From Parafrigoribacterium_A sp035571875 (GTDB lineage Bacteria > Actinomycetota > Actinomycetes > Actinomycetales > Microbacteriaceae), in NCBI GenBank assembly GCA_035571875.1, contig DATNBR010000073.1, positions 1 through 9,318 on the forward strand: DNA of 9,318 bases. The letters are read 5' to 3'. Below are positions 5,880 through 9,318 of the stretch, in pieces. Below the pieces are notes generated by a model that saw nothing but the letters and a program-made list of their open reading frames with translations, was not told where the DNA came from and did no database searches. The position numbers and the translations under genes were made by a program. The first letter of the stretch is position 1. Each line of letters begins with the position of its first letter.

Positions 5880-7109
5880 ATGTCCGTAGAACAGAATTTC
5901 GTCATCGTCGGGGGCGGCCTCGCCGGGGCATCCGCCGCTGAGGAGCTGCGCAAGCAGGGCTTCGACGGCAGCATTCGTCTGATCGCGGGTGAAGAGCACG
6001 AACCGTACATCCGCCCGCCGCTGTCGAAGGGATACCTGAGCGGTTCAGACGGGCTGGATGCCGTGTACGTGCACCCGAAGCAGTGGTACGCCGATAACCG
6101 CATCGAGGTCGTGACCGGCACGCGCGTGACGGCGATCGATCGAGCGGCGCACGCGGTGACGCTGTCGACCGGCGACACGCTCGGCTACGACAAGCTGCTG
6201 CTCGCCACCGGATCCGCCCCGCGAGTGTTGTCCATCGACGGTTCCGATCTCGGCGGCGTGCACTACCTGCGCACGATCGACGACTCAGAGGCGCTGCAGA
6301 CCGAACTGCGGGCGGGTGACAAGCACCTCGTGCTCATCGGCTCCGGCTGGATCGGCATGGAGGTCGCCGCCACCGCGCGCACCTTCGGCAATGAGGTGAC
6401 GATCCTCGAGCGCGACGCGATTCCGCTCGCCAATGCGCTGGGTGACGAGCTCGGAACCATGTTCGCCGAACTGCACAGGGAAAAGGGCGTGGTGCTGCGG
6501 GCATCCGTGGCCGTCGCGAAGATCGTCGGCTCGGACGGCCGGGTGACCGGCGTTGAACTTGACGGCGGCGAGGTCGTGCCCGCGGATGTCGTGCTCATCG
6601 GGATCGGTGCGGTACCGAACGTCTCGCTCGCGCAGGAGGCCGGCCTCGAGGTCGACGGCGGCGTGCTCACGGATGCCTCACTCGCGACGAGCGACCCGGA
6701 CATCTTCGCCGCGGGAGATATTGCGAGCGCGATGCATCCCGTCCTCAAGCAGCGCCTGCGCAGCGAGCACTGGGCCAACGCCCTGAACGAGGGTGCGGCC
6801 GCCGCGCGCTCGATGCTCGGTCAGGACGTCAGCTTCGACGACATCCCGTACTTCTATACCGACCAGTTCGACCTGGGCATGGAGTACTCGGGCTACGGAC
6901 CGCTCACCCGCGGCGCGACTGTCGTCTATCGCGGCAACCGTGCCGGGCGCGAGTTCATCGCGTTCTGGCTCGCCGACGGAAAAGTCGTCGCGGGCATGAA
7001 CGTGAACGTCTGGGACGTGAACGAGCAGGTGCAGCGCATCATCCGCTCGGGCGCGCAGATCGACCCGGCTCGACTGGTCGACGAGTCCGTACCGCTCGAA
7101 GAACTCTGA
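5880..7109 (+). CDS. FAD-dependent ferredoxin/rubredoxin reductase-type NAD(P)H oxidoreductase
   Basis: This 409-residue flavoprotein is of the BphA4/rubredoxin-reductase type, which passes electrons from NAD(P)H through FAD to a small iron-sulfur protein. It has a first Rossmann motif VIVGGGLAG (8-16), YIRPPLSKGYL (43-53) with the flavin-near Lys50, ATGSAPR (109-115), a second Rossmann motif IGSGWIGMEVA (153-163) followed by acidic E177, which favours NADH, the FAD motif DIFAAGDIA (274-282), and C-terminal EHWANALNEG (296-305) and PYFYTDQFDLGMEYSGY. No CxxC redox disulfide is present, so it is not a thiol reductase. The start is set by GGGAGG (5869-5874), 5 nt before ATG. It lies 138 bp after folE and 44 bp before folP. 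No ferredoxin, rubredoxin or oxygenase gene is adjacent, so its electron acceptor is unknown. Confidence 0.92.
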   Translation: MSVEQNFVIVGGGLAGASAAEELRKQGFDGSIRLIAGEEHEPYIRPPLSKGYLSGSDGLDAVYVHPKQWYADNRIEVVTGTRVTAIDRAAHAVTLSTGDTLGYDKLLLATGSAPRVLSIDGSDLGGVHYLRTIDDSEALQTELRAGDKHLVLIGSGWIGMEVAATARTFGNEVTILERDAIPLANALGDELGTMFAELHREKGVVLRASVAVAKIVGSDGRVTGVELDGGEVVPADVVLIGIGAVPNVSLAQEAGLEVDGGVLTDASLATSDPDIFAAGDIASAMHPVLKQRLRSEHWANALNEGAAAARSMLGQDVSFDDIPYFYTDQFDLGMEYSGYGPLTRGATVVYRGNRAGREFIAFWLADGKVVAGMNVNVWDVNEQVQRIIRSGAQIDPARLVDESVPLEEL

Positions 7110-7116
7110 GTTAGTC

Positions 7117-7146
7117 TTCGACCTGGCGGAGTTCGACCTGGAGGAA
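7117..7146 (+). repeat. 15-bp direct duplication carrying the folP ribosome site
   Basis: TTCGACCTGGCGGAG (7117-7131) is followed at once by TTCGACCTGGAGGAA (7132-7146), 13 of 15 identical. One of the two differences turns GGCGGA into GGAGGA in the second copy, making the Shine-Dalgarno used 8 nt before the folP GTG. Confidence 0.9.
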
Positions 7147-7153
7147 ATCTGAC

Positions 7154-8041
7154 GTGACGCGACGAATCGGTGCCCGCGAGTTCGACTTCGACCGCGAGGT
7201 CGCCGTGATGGCGGTCATCAATCGCACGCCGGATTCGTTCTACGACAAGGGCGCGACCTTTGCGCTCGACAAGGCCGTTGCCGCCGCGCTCACGGCGGCA
7301 GATGAGGGCGCCGACTGGGTCGACATCGGCGGGGTGCCGTTCGGCCGCGGTCCCGTGGTGACGCTCGATGAGGAACTCGAGCGGGTCGTCCCCGTGGTCG
7401 AGGCGATCGCGGCGCGATCCGATGTCGTGATCTCCGTCGACACCTTCAGCGCCGCGGTGGCGTCCGCCGCCATCGAGGCCGGAGCCTCCGTTATCAACGA
7501 CACGAGCGGGCTTTGGGACCCGGGCATGGCATCCGTGGTCGCAGGGTCGACCGCGACGCTCGTGCTCACCCACAGCCTGCAGCCGCCGCGAGCCGAGCCG
7601 CCGGCCCCCGAGTACGTCGACGTGGTGGATGAGGTGGTCGCCTTTCTGCGCGATCGCGTCGCCCGCGCGAACGCGGCGGGCATTCCCGACGAGCGCATCA
7701 TCGTCGACCCCGGTCACGACCTCAACAAGAACACCTTCCACTCGCTCGAGCTGACCCGTCGCCTGCGCGAGGTCGTCGCGCTCGGATACCCGACGCTCGC
7801 CGCCGTGTCGAACAAGGACTTCGTGGGTGAGACTCTCGATCGCGAGCAGGGCCAGCGGCTCGAGGGTTCGCTTGCCGCCGCCGTGTTCTGCATCATGGAG
7901 GGCGCGCGCATCGTGCGCATGCACAACGTGCGGGCCTCGGTGGATGCGGTGCGCATGACCGAGGCGATGCTCGGCTGGCGGGATCCGGCGTGGGTGCTGC
8001 ATAACATGGGACTTGACGAACGGAGGGTCGTGAATGGCTGA
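7154..8041 (+). CDS. folP2: Dihydropteroate synthase homologue, FolP2-type
   Basis: This 295-residue TIM-barrel protein is of the DHPS (pterin-binding) family, which joins 6-hydroxymethyl-dihydropterin diphosphate to p-aminobenzoate. Pterin-pocket landmarks are present: N23 in INRTPDSFYD, D96 in ISVDTFSA, N115 in VINDTSG, D185 in VDPGHDLNKNT, K221 in AVSNKDFVGETL, and R255/H257 in IVRMHNV. Two canonical features differ: loop 2 lacks the ESTRPG-like Thr-Arg that contacts pABA/diphosphate (here DIGGVPFGRGP), and SRK reads SNK. INRTPDSFYD and DPGHDLNKNT resemble the mycobacterial FolP2 paralogue, reported to lack DHPS activity, so a folate role should not be assumed. The start is GTG with GGAGGA (7140-7145). 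It overlaps the next gene by 8 bp. Family certain; FolP2 subtype likely; substrate unknown. Confidence 0.85.
   Translation: MTRRIGAREFDFDREVAVMAVINRTPDSFYDKGATFALDKAVAAALTAADEGADWVDIGGVPFGRGPVVTLDEELERVVPVVEAIAARSDVVISVDTFSAAVASAAIEAGASVINDTSGLWDPGMASVVAGSTATLVLTHSLQPPRAEPPAPEYVDVVDEVVAFLRDRVARANAAGIPDERIIVDPGHDLNKNTFHSLELTRRLREVVALGYPTLAAVSNKDFVGETLDREQGQRLEGSLAAAVFCIMEGARIVRMHNVRASVDAVRMTEAMLGWRDPAWVLHNMGLDERRVVNG
8022..8027 (+). promoter_or_regulatory. Ribosome site of the RibD_C gene inside the folP end
   Basis: GGAGGG lies 6 nt before the ATG at 8034, within the last codons of the folP frame. It fixes the start of the downstream gene and shows the 8-bp overlap is real. Confidence 0.85.
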
Positions 8042-8783
8042 CGCGGACATCCGGGCGCTCGAGGCTGCGACGCACACACTGAGCGATGAGCAGCTCGCCG
8101 AGTGGTATTCGGTGGCCGACCGCACCACGCCGTGGTTGCGCGCCAACTTCGTCTCGAGCGTCGACGGCGCCGCGACGCACGATGGTCTCTCGGAGGGGCT
8201 CGGTTCGCCCTCCGACCAGCGCGTGTTCCAGGTGCTGCGCTGGCTCGCGGATGTCATCATCGTCGGCGCGGGAACGGTGCGCGCCGAGGGCTACGGCGGC
8301 ACCCTGCTGTCTCCTGAGGCGGCCGACTGGCGTCGTGCGCACGGCCTGGCACCGCATCCGCAGCTCGCCATCGTCTCTGCGAGGCTCGACCTGGACCCCG
8401 CGAGCGGCGTCTTCACGGATGCCCCGGTGCGGCCGCTCGTGATCACCTGCACCGCGGCCCCGAGCGCTCGCCGCGCGGCGCTCATCGAGGTCGCGGACGT
8501 GCTCGACTGCGGCGACACCCGCGTCGACACCGCCGTGATGCGCGGGGCGCTGTCGGAGCGTGGGCTACCTCAGATGCACAGTGAGGGCGGACCGCACCTG
8601 TTCGGCGCGATGATCGAGGACGGCGCGATCGACGAGCTCTGCGTCACGATCGCGGCGCGGCTCGAGGGCGGCACGGCCCGGCGCATCGCCGACGGGCACC
8701 TCGCCACCGCGACCCCGATGCGTCTCGCGCACGCCCTCAGCGCCGAGGACGGCACGCTGCTGCTGCGTTACACCCGCCGCTGA
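8034..8783 (+). CDS. Stand-alone RibD C-terminal-domain reductase (pyrimidine reductase/DHFR-like, Rv2671-like)
   Basis: This 249-residue protein has the RibD_C (DHFR-like) fold and no N-terminal deaminase domain. Conserved elements are W33-L-R-A-N38-FVSSVDGAAT, the NADPH-loop VGAGTVRAEGY (77-87), RPLVITC (133-139), and SEGGPHLFGAMI (182-193), followed by IDELCVTI. RibD_C proteins reduce a diaminopyrimidine in riboflavin synthesis. The closest family I recognise is that of mycobacterial Rv2671, a RibD_C homologue reported to reduce dihydrofolate and to matter in p-aminosalicylate resistance. Immediate coupling to a FolP-type gene and linkage to folE favour a pterin or folate substrate over riboflavin, but this is inference. 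Start is well fixed by GGAGGG inside folP. It is the last gene of the + strand run, ending 30 bp before a large palindrome. Confidence 0.86.
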   Translation: MADADIRALEAATHTLSDEQLAEWYSVADRTTPWLRANFVSSVDGAATHDGLSEGLGSPSDQRVFQVLRWLADVIIVGAGTVRAEGYGGTLLSPEAADWRRAHGLAPHPQLAIVSARLDLDPASGVFTDAPVRPLVITCTAAPSARRAALIEVADVLDCGDTRVDTAVMRGALSERGLPQMHSEGGPHLFGAMIEDGAIDELCVTIAARLEGGTARRIADGHLATATPMRLAHALSAEDGTLLLRYTRR

Positions 8784-8813
8784 GCTGCCGCCTCTAGGCC
8801 GCCACTCTTCCCG

Positions 8814-8885
8814 CGACGATGCGGCTGCTCGTCAACGATGCGGCTCCCACAGCGGCCGCATCGTTGACGAGAAGCCGCATCGTCG
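8814..8885. repeat. Large intergenic palindrome between convergent RibD_C and helicase genes
   Basis: Two 31-nt arms (8814-8844 and 8855-8885) are reverse complements except for one G-A mismatch, around a 10-nt loop. Each arm itself holds two copies of GATGCGGC (or its complement), so the element contains four. No T run follows on either side; a run of seven G lies at 8891-8897. As RNA it would be a very stable hairpin for both convergent transcripts, so it may be a bidirectional U-less terminator, or a dispersed repeat. Confidence 0.9.
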
Positions 8886-8925
8886 GGCTCGGGGGGGCGA
8901 GCGAGCGGATGCGCCGCGCAGGTCG

Positions 8926-9318
8926 CTAGGCCGCGAGGCCGTCGGCGTCGAGGATCGTGTAGCTGTAGCCCTGCTCGGCGAGGAAGCGCTGCCGGTTCTG
9001 CGCGAAGTCCTGGTCGACGGTGTCACGCGCGATCAGGGTGTAGAAGCTCGCGGTGCGGCCGGACTCCTTCGGCCGCAGCAGACGCCCCAGCCGCTGCGCC
9101 TCCTCCTGGCGAGAGCCGAATGTGCCGGACACCTGGATCGCGACGGATGCCTCGGGCAGGTCGATCGAGAAATTGGCGACCTTCGACACCACGAGCAGGT
9201 CGATGGTGCCCTCGCGGAACGCCTGATACAGCCGCTCGCGCTCGTCCACGGGCGTGGCGCCCGTGATCTTCGGCGCGTTCAGCGCCTCGGCCAGCACGTC
9301 GATCTGGTCGAGATACTG
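8926..9318 (-). CDS. XPB/ERCC3-type DNA helicase, C-terminal end (start outside window)
   Basis: The last 130 residues of a superfamily 2 helicase, open to the window edge. It shows the second RecA-like domain: LAEALNAPKITG, the motif V region LLVVSKVANFSIDLPEASVA, then motif VI EAQRLGRLLRP with the arginine-finger region, followed by FYTLIARDTVDQDFAQNRQ. These are features of the XPB family found in actinobacteria (mycobacterial ERCC3 homologue), a 3'-5' DNA helicase linked to DNA repair. The protein ends ILDADGLAA with a TAG stop. ATP-binding motifs I and II would lie upstream, beyond the window, so completeness cannot be judged. It converges on the RibD_C gene across the large palindrome. 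Confidence 0.93.
   Translation of the reverse strand, partial: QYLDQIDVLAEALNAPKITGATPVDERERLYQAFREGTIDLLVVSKVANFSIDLPEASVAIQVSGTFGSRQEEAQRLGRLLRPKESGRTASFYTLIARDTVDQDFAQNRQRFLAEQGYSYTILDADGLAA

Noticed and set aside
4647..5999. 450-codon open frame on the reverse strand opposite doxX, folE and the start of the reductase
   Set aside because: The opposite strand encodes clear families with intact motifs. The reverse translation is Arg-rich and low-complexity, with repeats mirroring the 15-bp tandem array, as expected for a GC-rich shadow frame.
7117..7146. Direct repeats considered as response-regulator binding sites for the PhoP-like protein
   Set aside because: They are perfectly adjacent 15-mers around a ribosome site, downstream of any promoter for the operon, and look like a slippage duplication.
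6926..8260. 444-codon reverse-strand open frame opposite folP and RibD_C
   Set aside because: It lies antisense to recognisable DHPS and RibD_C genes, is His/Arg/Gly-rich with no domain, and crosses gene boundaries.

Overview
The window is GC-rich, densely coded DNA from an actinobacterium. The best guess is Microbacteriaceae or a close relative. The pointers are a GroEL ending in a GGMDF tail, a WXG100 protein, an actinobacterial XPB-type helicase, a PhoP-like two-component pair, FolP2-type and Rv2671-like folate/flavin-related proteins, and frequent GGATGC/GCATCC hexamers. The genus call is inference, since no search could be run.

Layout. (1) 1-734: the 3' part of groL on the + strand, closed by a strong UUCG-loop terminator. 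A long 20-bp-arm palindrome lies in the convergent gap at 799-857. (2) 866-3636, - strand: a single WXG100/Esx-like gene, then a sensor kinase with its OmpR/PhoB-type response regulator upstream (regulator first in transcription, 45 bp gap). (3) 3749-3895, + strand: a 48-residue Cys-rich zinc-ribbon microprotein. (4) 3918-4583, - strand: an ArsR-like winged-helix regulator with a Cys/His-rich C-terminal half, divergent from (5) 4675-8783, + strand: DoxX-like membrane protein, GTP cyclohydrolase I (folE, ATGA overlap with doxX), ferredoxin-reductase-type flavoprotein, FolP2-type dihydropteroate-synthase homologue, and a RibD_C (Rv2671-like) reductase overlapping folP by 8 bp. (6) 8814-8885: a second, larger palindrome in a convergent gap, then the C-terminal end of an XPB-family helicase on the - strand.

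The most interesting part is 3918-8783. A candidate redox-sensing repressor faces a cluster that pairs the first enzyme of pterin synthesis with a DHPS paralogue, a DHFR-fold reductase, a flavin reductase and a DoxX membrane protein. The + promoter (TTGACA-18-TAAAGT) is covered end to end by a 31-bp dyad, TGAC-N3-AGAA-N9-TTCT-N3-GTCA, which looks like the operator. I read this as a repressor-controlled pterin/redox cluster. Whether it makes folate, another pterin, or replaces a housekeeping copy cannot be told from this window.

No gene-free stretch exceeds 300 bp. No tRNA, rRNA, IS element or CRISPR array was seen.
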